From: Enterococcus pseudoavium NBRC 100491
GTDB taxonomy: Bacteria; Bacillota; Bacilli; Lactobacillales; Enterococcaceae
NCBI RefSeq assembly: GCF_001544295.1
Contig: NZ_BCQF01000013.1
Coordinates: 1 to 64,000 of the forward strand
Direction: 5' to 3'
DNA: 64,000 bases
A program made the translations under genes and the position numbers. Below, piece after piece: positions 1-7,340 of this stretch. The notes under the pieces were generated by a model that had not been told where the DNA came from, searched no databases, and was given only the letters and a program-made list of their open reading frames with translations. The number at the start of each line of letters is the position of its first letter. The first letter of the stretch is position 1.

Positions 1-208
1 ACTCTAAATCACTGACCCAGCGCGATATTGTTTCTTTCTTTACGTTGTATAAATCTGCAAAGTAATCATTACTTGCCCAGCAATAACCTTTTTCATTGCA
101 CAAAGCAGTTATCTCACCGTAGAGCAATTTGGCATTAGGCATAAGACGTGTATCATACCTAACAGTTGCGGGTATTATTGCGTAATAACTTCTTTTAATA
201 CTGTCCAT
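1..208 (-). CDS. Phage replication protein with helix-turn-helix (5' part only)
   Basis: The reading frame begins with ATG at 208, preceded by a good GGAGG ribosome site, and runs off the left edge, so only about 69 residues are visible. The product starts [13 protein letters not shown] and continues with a segment of the type [19 protein letters not shown], which is characteristic of helix-turn-helix replication initiator or DnaD-like replisome organiser proteins of Firmicutes phages. It follows the HNH gene by a few bases and would be the next gene of the leftward early operon. The family call rests on this N-terminal segment; the rest of the protein is not visible. Confidence 0.7.
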   Translation of the reverse strand, partial: MDSIKRSYYAIIPATVRYDTRLMPNAKLLYGEITALCNEKGYCWASNDYFADLYNVKKETISRWVSDLE

Positions 209-210
209 TT

Positions 211-897
211 TTATCCTCCAATCCTTAATTTTTTGATTTCTTCTTGACTTAGCTTAATGCCAATTACGTGATGTTTATTTTTAAATGCTGCAATTCCGAT
301 TTGATGCTTTTCTTGATGGTGGGTTCTACAAAGTGCTGCAAAATTAAATTCTGTGTGGTCTACCTCACTTCGCTTTCTTCTTCCCAAAGCTTTATCAAAA
401 TGGTCAATATCAGCATTCTTTTTACCGCAAATACAACAGGTTCTTGTCGTTACGCATTTATAAAAATAGTATTGTGTGTTTTGTGGTGGTATCTCATACC
501 CTTCACGAAATGGAATATCGTTTTCAAAGATGAAATCTAGTATCAATTCAGATAGTGTAGATACTTCATCAACTGAACTCTCAGACTCATTCGATAAACT
601 AATATTCTTGCCTGTGAAGTAGCGAAATTGCCAATAAAACACGTCTTTAAGGCTCTCTAACGGCTCGCCAGTGTGAATATATATATCTTGCATTAAAGCG
701 AACACAAAGCGTCTCTGTTGCGGTGTAAACCCACGTGGATCTTTGATGAATATTTCAGCCTGACGTTCGCCGTTGAAACCGTTGAAAATCGTCTTCAATC
801 TTTCGATATTCAGTTCTTCTTTGAGTTCTAAAACAATTTTCCTTCCAGAAATTTTTGTTATTTTTGTCAGATAAGAAAGGTTGTTCATGCTGATCAC
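211..897 (-). CDS. Putative phage HNH-type nuclease
   Basis: The protein has about 228 residues. Its C-terminal part holds a CCICGKK metal-knuckle motif, followed by EVDHTEFN and [10 protein letters not shown]. These match the treble-clef layout of phage HNH-like proteins found beside single-strand annealing proteins, which are thought to act in recombination or replication-fork processing. The N-terminal 130 residues look like the accessory domain seen in this phage family. The GTG start at 897 overlaps the TGA stop of the ERF gene, which implies translational coupling; an ATG three codons later (888) is the alternative. Nuclease activity is inferred from the motif. Confidence 0.7.
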   Translation of the reverse strand: MISMNNLSYLTKITKISGRKIVLELKEELNIERLKTIFNGFNGERQAEIFIKDPRGFTPQQRRFVFALMQDIYIHTGEPLESLKDVFYWQFRYFTGKNISLSNESESSVDEVSTLSELILDFIFENDIPFREGYEIPPQNTQYYFYKCVTTRTCCICGKKNADIDHFDKALGRRKRSEVDHTEFNFAALCRTHHQEKHQIGIAAFKNKHHVIGIKLSQEEIKKLRIGG

Positions 898-1538
898 TTC
901 TTCGAATAGGCTTTTTCAAGTTCGTTCATGTATCTGTTCAAAGTTGCCATTTGAGCGGTATCCATTTTCTTCAAATCCAAACTTTTCCCAAATTTATTCG
1001 TCGTAATACGATTCCAAAAAGCTTTAGGCTCTTCATTAAGTTTGTTAGCCAGCTTCATGGCATGTTCGCTGACCGCCTTCATTTGAACTTCGCTGGCTTG
1101 TTTTGGTTTCGGTAAACCTTCATTGCTGTTATCTAGCGAATCAGGATCTACGTCATCAGAAATCATCAGCAAGTTTTGTAAAGCGTATTTTCTACCATAA
1201 GTAGAAGCCGAACCACTTACTTGAGATTCGTCCATTTTAGGCTTGCTTTCAGGCTCTCGTGCGCTAAATGTTGACGTGTATTTATTTATTCCGTCAGTAA
1301 TAGTTGCGGTCACACGTTTGTAAAACCGTCCTTCTTTAAACTCGACTTCTTCAGTAGTTATGACGACAATATTTTTAAGTTTAAGCTCGATACATACTAA
1401 TTTAACTGCCTTTAAAATTCCTTCTGCTGTCCGATAATCAAAACCTGCAAAGTTATTCTTAACGTCTTTTGGCGTATTCAGTTTCATTACGAGCTGACAA
1501 TATTTCTCGTGGAAACTCATTTCTTTTTCTTCACTCAC
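894..1538 (-). CDS. erf: ERF-family single-strand DNA annealing protein
   Basis: The 214-residue product matches the Essential Recombination Function family of phage single-strand annealing proteins. The N-terminal half carries FHEKYCQLVMKL, then NNFAGFDYRTAEGILKAVK, and later GSASTYGRKYALQNLL, which resembles the conserved central block of ERF proteins. The family promotes annealing and circularisation of phage DNA. It overlaps the upstream ORF by a few bases and the downstream HNH gene by four, so the three are probably cotranscribed and coupled. Length is normal for the family. Confidence 0.85.
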   Translation of the reverse strand: MSEEKEMSFHEKYCQLVMKLNTPKDVKNNFAGFDYRTAEGILKAVKLVCIELKLKNIVVITTEEVEFKEGRFYKRVTATITDGINKYTSTFSAREPESKPKMDESQVSGSASTYGRKYALQNLLMISDDVDPDSLDNSNEGLPKPKQASEVQMKAVSEHAMKLANKLNEEPKAFWNRITTNKFGKSLDLKKMDTAQMATLNRYMNELEKAYSKK

Positions 1539-1866
1539 CGTATAGTTCCTCCATTTCTTTTTTGAAGTCCTTACCGTTTTTATATCTCACAAGCTCCGCT
1601 CTCTTAATTTCTTCTTCAAAAAGATCAAGTGTCTCTTGCACATTTTCAAAGAGTAGATAGAACTCTTTAGTTTTTATTTCAGTTTCAATTTTCAAGTGCC
1701 AGATTGTATCTGTATTAAAAACAGGTGATTCACTATCATCTTGATTACATTCAACATTCTGTTTTAACTCAGTATTTCTGAACCCATTTTTGACTGGCTT
1801 CATTTCTTCATCAGGAGCTTTTGTGATGTAGTCGTCTAGCTGTACTTTTTCTTTTGAGCTAAGCAT
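1531..1866 (-). CDS. Hypothetical phage early protein
   Basis: This 111-residue acidic, lysine- and glutamate-rich product sits between the ParB-type gene and the ERF gene and overlaps the ERF start. The C-terminal half is predicted helical. I recognise no domain. Operon position suggests an accessory factor of the recombination module, as small ORFs upstream of annealing proteins often are, but this is inference only. The start at 1866 is preceded by a GGAG-type site. Confidence 0.6.
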   Translation of the reverse strand: MLSSKEKVQLDDYITKAPDEEMKPVKNGFRNTELKQNVECNQDDSESPVFNTDTIWHLKIETEIKTKEFYLLFENVQETLDLFEEEIKRAELVRYKNGKDFKKEMEELYGE

Positions 1867-1933
1867 GTTATACTCCTTTCATAATTATCATTTTTGTGCT
1901 CACTAATTGCTTGCCGGCGTAGTGAGCTTTTAA

Positions 1934-2719
1934 TTATCTCAAACGATTTTCAAATTTTTTATTACTGTTGTATAATTCAAGTAAGGCTGAAACAGTTGCT
2001 TCTTCAAGTGTTTGGTTGTATTGTTTCTTGTTTCGAGTAGCTAAATTTAGCAATACTTGTAATCCGTTGTTTACCAATCTTTTTTCTAGGAAGCGTTGGT
2101 CAAATTTCGGATTTTTTTCATATCTAACAAAGAATTCTGTCATTCCGATCATCATTGAACGTTGAAATGCTTTTCTTGGTAGTCCAAATACTTGTTTGAT
2201 GAAACGTAAAGTTTTTTGTAGTCTGTCCCGACAATATTCTTTATATATTTTTTCTAATGCAATATATGCTGATATATAACCGTCACGACCTGTTTGTTGG
2301 TAATCAATTGATAACCCGGTTTCTTCTACTGTTTTATTTAAGGCAATAGCGAATGTATCCCCTCGTTTAATTTCAGCGTTTGCCTGATCCAAACGAGTCG
2401 CCCGACTCGACTTAAGGTTAAAATAATCCCACGCTTTCGCTTCATCGAGATATGTCATGCCTTCATAAACAATGCACTCTGCTGTTTTGGCACCTAATGC
2501 TTGCAAAGCTCTTAATCTATGTTGACCATCAAAGACCCAATATTTACCATCACGTTTGCTTACTAACAGACTTCCTAATCCACGCGGATCAAAATTATTG
2601 ATAATTTTTCTTACTGTCGATTCACGTACAACTCGTTGATAATCAGCAACATTAATTTGTGTCAGTGGAATACGTGAAATACTTTTTGGGTAACTATTTG
2701 GATTAAATTGTTTTGTCAT
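1934..2719 (-). CDS. ParB/sulfiredoxin-fold protein, first of two
   Basis: The product contains the ParB N-terminal-type core: a short segment IPLTQINVADYQR, then WVFDGQHRLRALQALG, where the GQHR motif corresponds to the conserved ParB/Srx nucleotide-binding loop. It lacks the HTH seen in the neighbouring ParB-like gene. The start is placed at 2719 because AGGAGG lies 8 bases upstream; a longer ORF to 2743 has no better site and would overlap the upstream gene more. Its start overlaps the end of the second ParB-type gene. Phage ParB-fold proteins act in partition, transcription or as DNases; which applies here cannot be told. Confidence 0.75.
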   Translation of the reverse strand: MTKQFNPNSYPKSISRIPLTQINVADYQRVVRESTVRKIINNFDPRGLGSLLVSKRDGKYWVFDGQHRLRALQALGAKTAECIVYEGMTYLDEAKAWDYFNLKSSRATRLDQANAEIKRGDTFAIALNKTVEETGLSIDYQQTGRDGYISAYIALEKIYKEYCRDRLQKTLRFIKQVFGLPRKAFQRSMMIGMTEFFVRYEKNPKFDQRFLEKRLVNNGLQVLLNLATRNKKQYNQTLEEATVSALLELYNSNKKFENRLR

Positions 2720-3548
2720 TGTGTTTTCCTCCTTTGTATGCATCCATTAAATTTAATAATTGATGTAATGCCGTGTGCGCTTTTTCCATAAATTCTGGTC
2801 TTTCTTCATATGTTTGACAGATTGCGTCATACAACTTTTCGCCGTTATTATCCACGTAATGAATAATCTGGTTGAAGTTCAAGTCCAAATTTTCAACTGC
2901 CATCAACATTTTTGTTTCATCTGGTGTCATTGGTTTAGGAATGTTGATTGGTACCACATTTGATTTCTTCTTTTCTACGATAATTCTTTCTGACTTTTTT
3001 GGGCTAACCTCTCCAGATACGACTTTCTTATAAAGTTCTTCATCTTCTTTTTTAGCTCTCATAACTCGTTTCATAGTGGACTCACTTATCCCTGCAATAT
3101 CAGCTAATTTTTTTCTAGTACTATATTGTTTAACTTTTGGGTCCGAGGACCTAGAAGTTAAATCATTGCGTGCGCCTTGATTTTCTTTCGCTTGATTGCG
3201 AATTTTGCCAATCAAATCATCACTTCTTAAAACGATGTCCGCTCTTTGAACTGGCGTCAAATTTCTCCGTTCAATCGCTGTATCCCTTACAAATTCAATT
3301 GATTCTGATTTATCGAAGTTATGAACCAAGCATTCAATTTCCATGATTCCAAGTTGTTTGCACGCTCTCACTCGATGCCTACCATCTAAGATTGTCATGT
3401 CATTTCTAATATGAATCGGTGTTTGAACACCTGATTTTTTAACGCTGTCTACAAAATGTTCGTACTCATCAGTTGTCATTTCAGGAACTAATTTGGATAA
3501 TGTTTTGTCTTCTTTCAATTCGTTAATATTTACCGTTGAAAACTCCAC
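2703..3548 (-). CDS. ParB-like nuclease/partition-type protein with HTH, second of two
   Basis: The N-terminal domain (about residues 1-100) has the ParB fold with ILDGRHRVRACKQLG, where DGRHR is the conserved ParB signature. It is followed by a putative helix-turn-helix (LADIAGISESTMKRVM) and a charged C-terminal helical region. The domain order resembles chromosomal ParB/Noc, but no parA is visible. I place the start at GTG 3548, with an AAAGG site upstream; the ORF can also open at TTG 3566. Role in the phage (partition of a plasmid-like prophage, regulation, or DNA processing) is inference. Confidence 0.75.
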   Translation of the reverse strand: MEFSTVNINELKEDKTLSKLVPEMTTDEYEHFVDSVKKSGVQTPIHIRNDMTILDGRHRVRACKQLGIMEIECLVHNFDKSESIEFVRDTAIERRNLTPVQRADIVLRSDDLIGKIRNQAKENQGARNDLTSRSSDPKVKQYSTRKKLADIAGISESTMKRVMRAKKEDEELYKKVVSGEVSPKKSERIIVEKKKSNVVPINIPKPMTPDETKMLMAVENLDLNFNQIIHYVDNNGEKLYDAICQTYEERPEFMEKAHTALHQLLNLMDAYKGGKHNDKTI

Positions 3549-3568
3549 ACCTTCACCGCCTTTCAATT

Positions 3569-3577
3569 TGATATAAT
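3569..3577 (+). promoter_or_regulatory. Extended -10 promoter of the rightward gene at 3604
   Basis: The sequence TGATATAAT is a perfect extended -10 element on the + strand, about 26 bases before the ATG at 3604. No good -35 is seen, which is tolerable for extended -10 promoters. It gives this reversed gene its own transcription inside a leftward operon. Confidence 0.5.
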
Positions 3578-3603
3578 GGTTTAAAAAATGGTGGTGCTTT
3601 TAA

Positions 3604-4389
3604 ATGGATTTTCCTGAATCTCCTTACTCCAAAGAATTAATTGCTACTTCTGAAATGATCAAAAATGCAATTAGCCCTACTTTAGCTATTGTTAACGGAA
3701 TGAACCCTGTATCTGAAAACATTAGAAGATACATGGAACAAAACTCACTTCTTACTTCTAGACATATTTTTGATTCTCCTTTAATGAAAACTGTTGAAGA
3801 AAGAAATAGAACAATTGCTAAAATGGTTCCATCTTCTTTTTTAGCAATTCAAAACGGTCTAAATTTGCCAGGTTCAAATATTGCAAAACAAATTGCTGCT
3901 AGCGTTCCTAAATGGGATTTTTCGGGCATTACTAAATCATATAGATTACCAACTATGGATATTCCTAAATACGATTTTAGAATCGATGTTCTTCAACAAG
4001 GCGTGTCTAAGAATTTATCTTTCCTGCTTGAAAATTCCTCTCAAACTATCAATGTAGAGGAAGATTATGTGTTCACTGATTTTGATAAACCTAGTCCGAA
4101 ATCTACCGTTTATGCAAAAGATAATAATCAATATGCTAATGACATTAACGAAATAAAAGGCCTCTTGCGGCAAGTTTACAAACGGCAAGAGGAGCAAATG
4201 AACTATTCCTCTGAAAAAAATATTCAAGAAAGTAAACAAAGTGACAATTCGAACGAATCTTCTCAATTTAATACCCTCGCTTTTATTAGTGGTGTAATGA
4301 CTCTTTTAAGCCTAATGACAGCTCCAAAAGAGATTTACGAATTTCTAGTCTGGGTTGATCAAATAGTTTCTTTCCTAATAAACAAATGA
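3604..4389 (+). CDS. Unknown phage cargo (moron-like) protein with C-terminal membrane segment
   Basis: This 261-residue protein is transcribed against the surrounding early genes. The N-terminal 130 residues are mostly helical, with recurring MIKNAISP, LAIVNGMNP and LAIQNGLNLP patterns that suggest a degenerate internal repeat. A charged linker rich in Gln, Glu, Asn and Ser follows (about 180-220). The end is a hydrophobic stretch, LAFISGVMTLLSLM, and another, FLVWVDQIVSFL, consistent with membrane anchoring. Promoter, opposite orientation and isolation fit a lysogenic cargo gene. I recognise no family; a superinfection-exclusion or abortive-infection role is only a guess. Confidence 0.65.
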   Translation: MDFPESPYSKELIATSEMIKNAISPTLAIVNGMNPVSENIRRYMEQNSLLTSRHIFDSPLMKTVEERNRTIAKMVPSSFLAIQNGLNLPGSNIAKQIAASVPKWDFSGITKSYRLPTMDIPKYDFRIDVLQQGVSKNLSFLLENSSQTINVEEDYVFTDFDKPSPKSTVYAKDNNQYANDINEIKGLLRQVYKRQEEQMNYSSEKNIQESKQSDNSNESSQFNTLAFISGVMTLLSLMTAPKEIYEFLVWVDQIVSFLINK

Positions 4390-4402
4390 TCCATCACCTA
4401 GC

Positions 4403-4555
4403 CTAGTCAGCCCTCTCGGCCGGCTTTTTCTTTTCCCAGCCAATCACTAAAAAGAAAAGTAGAATGTAACCGTAGGCCAGCCAAATATTGACTAACGTAA
4501 AAACTGGTATTGTGATTATCGAAAGCAGGATCGTTTGAAGGTTGATTTTTTTCAT
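4403..4555 (-). CDS. Small phage membrane protein, 50 aa
   Basis: A short ORF starts at ATG 4555 with a perfect AGGAGG seven or so bases upstream and ends with TAG at 4403. The product begins MKKINLQTILLSI, has two hydrophobic stretches (about residues 8-24 and 26-40) and ends in a basic/acidic tail KKKPAERAD. The strong ribosome site on the early-operon strand, plus its place between other leftward early genes, makes it a credible gene. Its 3' end overlaps the terminator-like hairpin of the convergent gene at 3604. Function unknown. Confidence 0.6.
   Translation of the reverse strand: MKKINLQTILLSIITIPVFTLVNIWLAYGYILLFFLVIGWEKKKPAERAD
4410..4432 (+). terminator. Weak terminator after the rightward gene at 3604
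   Basis: A short GC-rich inverted repeat (AGCC...GGCT) is followed by TTTTTCTTTT, 20 bases after the stop codon. The stem is short, so activity is uncertain. Confidence 0.35.
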
Positions 4556-4608
4556 GTTGTTACCTCCTTCTTTGGTATACTCACTATAGAAAGTGAGGTG
4601 ATAATTGT

Positions 4609-4923
4609 ATGGACATTACACTTAATATTTGTATTAATGATGGTTCGGAAATTCTTGTTGATGGTTTCGATAAAATATCTTTTTCAAATAACGTCTTGGA
4701 AAAAACATGCACTAATACTGGGTATTCTTGGCAAAAGTCTTATCCAGAAATTTTAAATGCAGTGGTTGAAAATAAATTTCTTATTTTTGATCGTCACGAT
4801 GAAAAAGATAGTCTAGAATATAGAGATCATTCTTTTGCTTTTCGTAACGAGATTACTGAAAAAAACCAACCGTTGATACTAACTACACAATCAATTACTA
4901 CAATAATTGATATGTATAACTAA
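4609..4923 (+). CDS. Hypothetical phage protein, reverse to early operon
   Basis: This 104-residue acidic protein begins MDITLNICINDGSEILV and has no recognisable domain or membrane segment. It starts at ATG 4609 after GTGAGGTG. A TATACT -10-like element and a CTCAC...GTGAG inverted repeat (about 4582-4598) lie in its short leader. It is the second rightward gene wedged into the leftward early region and converges on the small ORF ending at 4920, with a four-base overlap of the two ends. It is probably phage cargo; function unknown. Confidence 0.5.
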   Translation: MDITLNICINDGSEILVDGFDKISFSNNVLEKTCTNTGYSWQKSYPEILNAVVENKFLIFDRHDEKDSLEYRDHSFAFRNEITEKNQPLILTTQSITTIIDMYN

Positions 4924-5078
4924 TCTTTAATGGCATGTTGTTTCTCTGAAGCAATATGCCAGCTTCTTTCTAAAAATACCTTCTTTGTTTCTTCTAACGC
5001 TTCTAGAGCTTCTAAAGCAGATAAATTATTTTTGACTAAGATTCCAGTTAATTCAGAAATAATTTTCACTTCATTCAT
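4920..5078 (-). CDS. Small phage early protein, 52 aa
   Basis: The start is ATG 5078 because AGAGGAGG lies seven bases upstream; an upstream extension to 5135 would overlap the preceding gene and lacks a site. The protein is helical with a leucine/alanine/glutamate-rich repeat (NLSALEALEALEE) that could form a short coiled coil. It resembles the tiny regulatory or host-interacting ORFs common in early phage operons. No function can be assigned. Confidence 0.55.
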   Translation of the reverse strand: MNEVKIISELTGILVKNNLSALEALEALEETKKVFLERSWHIASEKQHAIKD

Positions 5079-5091
5079 ACTGTTGCCTCCT

Positions 5092-5337
5092 CTATTTAAA
5101 TTTATTTTTGTCCTTCCAATCCAAAAATTGATCAAACAGATTGATGTTTATCAGCACAATTTTGTATGTCGGTGCTCGATAACCTTTTTTGTAATCAGGA
5201 TGTACTTTGAATTCTGCTAACAATCTTTGAAATGTAGACTCATGTCCTTCGAATCCGAAATATTTTATCGCTTCATCCTTTGGCATTGATAATTGAGGCA
5301 ATTTGATGGTTTCTGCTATGGCGATTTTTTCAGTCAT
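5092..5337 (-). CDS. Small phage protein, possibly DNA-binding
   Basis: The 81-residue product begins MTEKIAIAETIKLPQLSM and contains an N-terminal helical segment DEAIKYFGF followed by FQRLLAEFK and a short basic C-terminus. The layout is reminiscent of the small excisionase-like or DUF771-type proteins encoded downstream of antirepressors in Firmicutes phages, but I cannot confirm the family. It lies 13 bases from the next small ORF in the same leftward operon. Confidence 0.55.
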   Translation of the reverse strand: MTEKIAIAETIKLPQLSMPKDEAIKYFGFEGHESTFQRLLAEFKVHPDYKKGYRAPTYKIVLININLFDQFLDWKDKNKFK

Positions 5338-5382
5338 TATTTATCCTCCTATCTAATTTTGTAATACGAAATAATATCGGAT

Positions 5383-6135
5383 CTATTCAAAAAGCGTTTC
5401 AATTGATGGTAAAACGTCATGTTTCTTCAAAAAGTCATAGATAAACAAATGACCTTTTTGCGTCCACTTCATAATCGGTTTTAGATTGTCTGTTCCTTGC
5501 ACTGGCACCATTTCGATATGTGTGTATCCTTCGTTTTGATACTTCGCATACAACAGCCACGCTTTGCCTTGTCGGTATTGGATGCCAAAATCATGCAGAA
5601 TTTTGTTCATTTGCCTTGCACTCATACCATAGTTTTTAGCGATAAAACTGATTGGCGTAACACTTTTATTTGCTAGGATAATGTCGTGATAATTTACCTT
5701 TGGCTGCATTTCAGCTACCTTTTGTTCGGCAACCAATCGCAACGTACGTTCTTCTTTGAGTTTGGTTGCTACTTCGATTAGTAAGTCTGGATTGTTTAGT
5801 AGTTCATCTGTTGCGTACATGCCGTGCTTTCTGATTTGAGGTAAGACTTCACTCGTTACCCAACGCTTGAATTTTTTTGCGCTTGGGAGGTGACTGCTAA
5901 AAATCAAACTATAAAGACCCGATTCATTAATTAATGTCATTCTTTGAACGCCTCCAGGTGTCTGTATTTCACCGACCCCTTTATCTTCGTCATCAACATG
6001 TTGTTTAATTGCATCTGCTGTTCTTTTATATCCCAAAATTACCGCTGAATCTTTAGCGACAAAATATGGTTCATCATTTACTAAAACAGTTCGAACTTCG
6101 TTTTGTTCAAAGTTAAAAATTTGTGGTGTATTCAT
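5383..6135 (-). CDS. ant: Phage antirepressor (BRO-N and KilAC domains)
   Basis: The 250-residue protein has an N-terminal BRO/Bro-N domain (about 8-110), recognised by EVRTVLVNDEPYFVAKD, AVILGYK, NESGLYSLIFSS and FKRWVTSEVLPQIRKHG. A coiled linker (120-145) leads to a C-terminal KilAC domain, with ISFIAKNYGMSARQMNKIL and KGHLFIYDFLKKH. Antirepressors of this type counter the CI repressor or reprogram early transcription. The gene follows the Cro-like gene and is the second cistron of the leftward early operon. Length and architecture are complete. Confidence 0.92.
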   Translation of the reverse strand: MNTPQIFNFEQNEVRTVLVNDEPYFVAKDSAVILGYKRTADAIKQHVDDEDKGVGEIQTPGGVQRMTLINESGLYSLIFSSHLPSAKKFKRWVTSEVLPQIRKHGMYATDELLNNPDLLIEVATKLKEERTLRLVAEQKVAEMQPKVNYHDIILANKSVTPISFIAKNYGMSARQMNKILHDFGIQYRQGKAWLLYAKYQNEGYTHIEMVPVQGTDNLKPIMKWTQKGHLFIYDFLKKHDVLPSIETLFE

Positions 6136-6150
6136 TTTGTCTCCTCCTTC

Positions 6151-6393
6151 TTATGTTGTTTGTTTGTTTTGTAGCGTAAATGCGACTTTTCCACCAAAAA
6201 AAATTTCGATTGCCTCTTGATCAGTTAGCGGGATTTCTTGCTTCATTTTTTTTGCTTCTTCAATCGAGAAATCTCCACCTTTTTTCATTTTTCGATAAAA
6301 AGTACTTCGATCGATTCCGATTGAATCTGCTACTGCTTGTTGAGTAGTGCCCCGTTCTACGATAAGACCTTTTAACTTGTTTGTGTTGATCAT
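6151..6393 (-). CDS. Cro-like regulator
   Basis: The start is ATG 6393, with GGAGTGAGG upstream, giving 80 residues. The first 50 residues form an HTH (VERGTTQQAVADSIGIDRSTFYRKMKK), the type found as Cro/DUF739 proteins directly opposite phage CI genes. It is the first gene behind the strong leftward promoter at 6441-6469 and overlaps an operator in its leader, so it is presumably repressed by CI and helps commit to lytic growth. Its ability to bind the same operators is inferred. Confidence 0.85.
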   Translation of the reverse strand: MINTNKLKGLIVERGTTQQAVADSIGIDRSTFYRKMKKGGDFSIEEAKKMKQEIPLTDQEAIEIFFGGKVAFTLQNKQTT

Positions 6394-6413
6394 GAACCTC
6401 ACTCCTTTCTTTT

Positions 6414-6429
6414 GTCGCATTATCGCGAC
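6414..6429. promoter_or_regulatory. Phage operator 1
   Basis: GTCGCATTATCGCGAC is an imperfect palindrome sharing the GTYGC-N6-GCRAY pattern with two further sites. It lies just downstream of the expected start point of the leftward promoter, where bound repressor would block the cro-like transcript. Confidence 0.75.
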
Positions 6430-6440
6430 TTGTTGAACTA

Positions 6441-6469
6441 AATATACCACCCAGAAATATATTAGTCAA
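6441..6469 (-). promoter_or_regulatory. Leftward early promoter (PR-like)
   Basis: On the - strand, TTGACT (6469-6464) and TATATT (6446-6441) are separated by 17 bases, a near-consensus sigma-A promoter for the cro-like gene and early operon. It is bracketed by operators 1 and 2. Confidence 0.8.
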
Positions 6470-6476
6470 CACGAAA

Positions 6477-6492
6477 GTTGCATTATTGCGAT
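6477..6492. promoter_or_regulatory. Phage operator 2
   Basis: GTTGCATTATTGCGAT matches the same 16-base pattern and lies just upstream of the leftward -35, 24 bases from operator 3. Confidence 0.75.
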
Positions 6493-6500
6493 TTTAATTT

Positions 6501-6516
6501 GTTGCGTTTTTGCAAC
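6501..6516. promoter_or_regulatory. Phage operator 3, overlapping the repressor promoter
   Basis: GTTGCGTTTTTGCAAC is the most symmetrical of the three sites. It overlaps the likely -35 (TTGCGT, 6502-6507) of the repressor promoter, whose -10 TATAAT is at 6525-6530 with 17-base spacing. This suggests autorepression of cI. Confidence 0.7.
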
Positions 6517-6550
6517 ATATAATTTATAATATATTCAAGAGGTGAAAGAA

Positions 6551-7258
6551 ATGGATATAGGTGAGAGAATAAAACTAAGGCGGAAGGAATTAAAATTAAG
6601 CGCTGATGTCGTTGCGGAAAAGCTTGGAGTTTCTAGATCCACTATCTTTAGATATGAAAAAGGCGATATCGAAAAATTGCCTACTAATATTCTTGGTGAT
6701 ATTGCAGAAATTTTGAAAACAACTCCAGCTTTTTTAATGGGTTGGGAAGACGATAATGTTCCTTCCATCGAAACAATCTACAATCAATTAGAAAAACCAA
6801 GGCAAGCCAAAGTCTACAACTTCGCCGAACAGCAACTTGAAGAACAAAATAGCAATGTGGTTCAATTCCCTATTCAAAATAACCGTGAAGAGGTGCAGGC
6901 GTACTTATCAGCTGGTACTGGGATTTTAAACTACTATGAAGCAGATAAAGATGTAGTAGAAGTTCCAGCAGATGCGCCAGAACATGATTGGATATTTAAA
7001 ATAGCGGGGATTTCTATGAAGCCGTTGTTCGATGATGGGGATATTGTGTATGTGGACGAATTTAAACAAGGTACAGACACTATACAAAATGGTCGAATTT
7101 ATGTGGTCGAGGTAGATGGTGAAGCTTATATAAAGAAAGTCTATGTATACGAAGAAACAAAAATACTTAGATTAGTATCTCTGAACAAAGATTATACGGA
7201 TTTACTATTTAACTTTGAAAATTCGGATATTAATTTTATCGGTCGTGTGATTATTTAA
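6551..7258 (+). CDS. cI: CI-type phage repressor with S24 (LexA-like) peptidase domain
   Basis: The start is ATG 6551, preceded by AGAGGTG; a GTG at 6542 is too close to that site. Residues 1-65 form an HTH-XRE domain (DVVAEKLGVSRSTIFRYE). A linker leads to a C-terminal S24 domain with the self-cleavage Ala-Gly in YLSAGTG, the nucleophile serine in GISMKPLFDDGD and the general-base lysine in AYIKKVYV. The protein should hold the prophage in lysogeny and be cleaved after RecA activation in the SOS response. It faces the cro-like gene across three operators. Confidence 0.93.
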   Translation: MDIGERIKLRRKELKLSADVVAEKLGVSRSTIFRYEKGDIEKLPTNILGDIAEILKTTPAFLMGWEDDNVPSIETIYNQLEKPRQAKVYNFAEQQLEEQNSNVVQFPIQNNREEVQAYLSAGTGILNYYEADKDVVEVPADAPEHDWIFKIAGISMKPLFDDGDIVYVDEFKQGTDTIQNGRIYVVEVDGEAYIKKVYVYEETKILRLVSLNKDYTDLLFNFENSDINFIGRVII

Positions 7259-7263
7259 ATAAT

Positions 7264-7293
7264 ACCCCAGTCGGAGTTGCCGCTCCGGCTAGG
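7264..7293. other. Strong hairpin after cI
   Basis: A near-perfect inverted repeat with a CGGAG/CTCCG core lies immediately after the repressor stop codon. There is no long U tract, so it may stabilise the cI mRNA or act as a weak terminator rather than a full one. Confidence 0.5.
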
Positions 7294-7340
7294 GTGAATG
7301 AACTATCACGAAATTATTATATCAGAAATGAGGAAAAGAA

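Noticed and set aside
4576-4600. Stretch TATACTCACTATAGAAAG resembling a T7 promoter
   Set aside because: Only a chance partial match; the host and phage are Gram-positive without a T7-type polymerase. The region is better read as a -10 element plus an inverted repeat.
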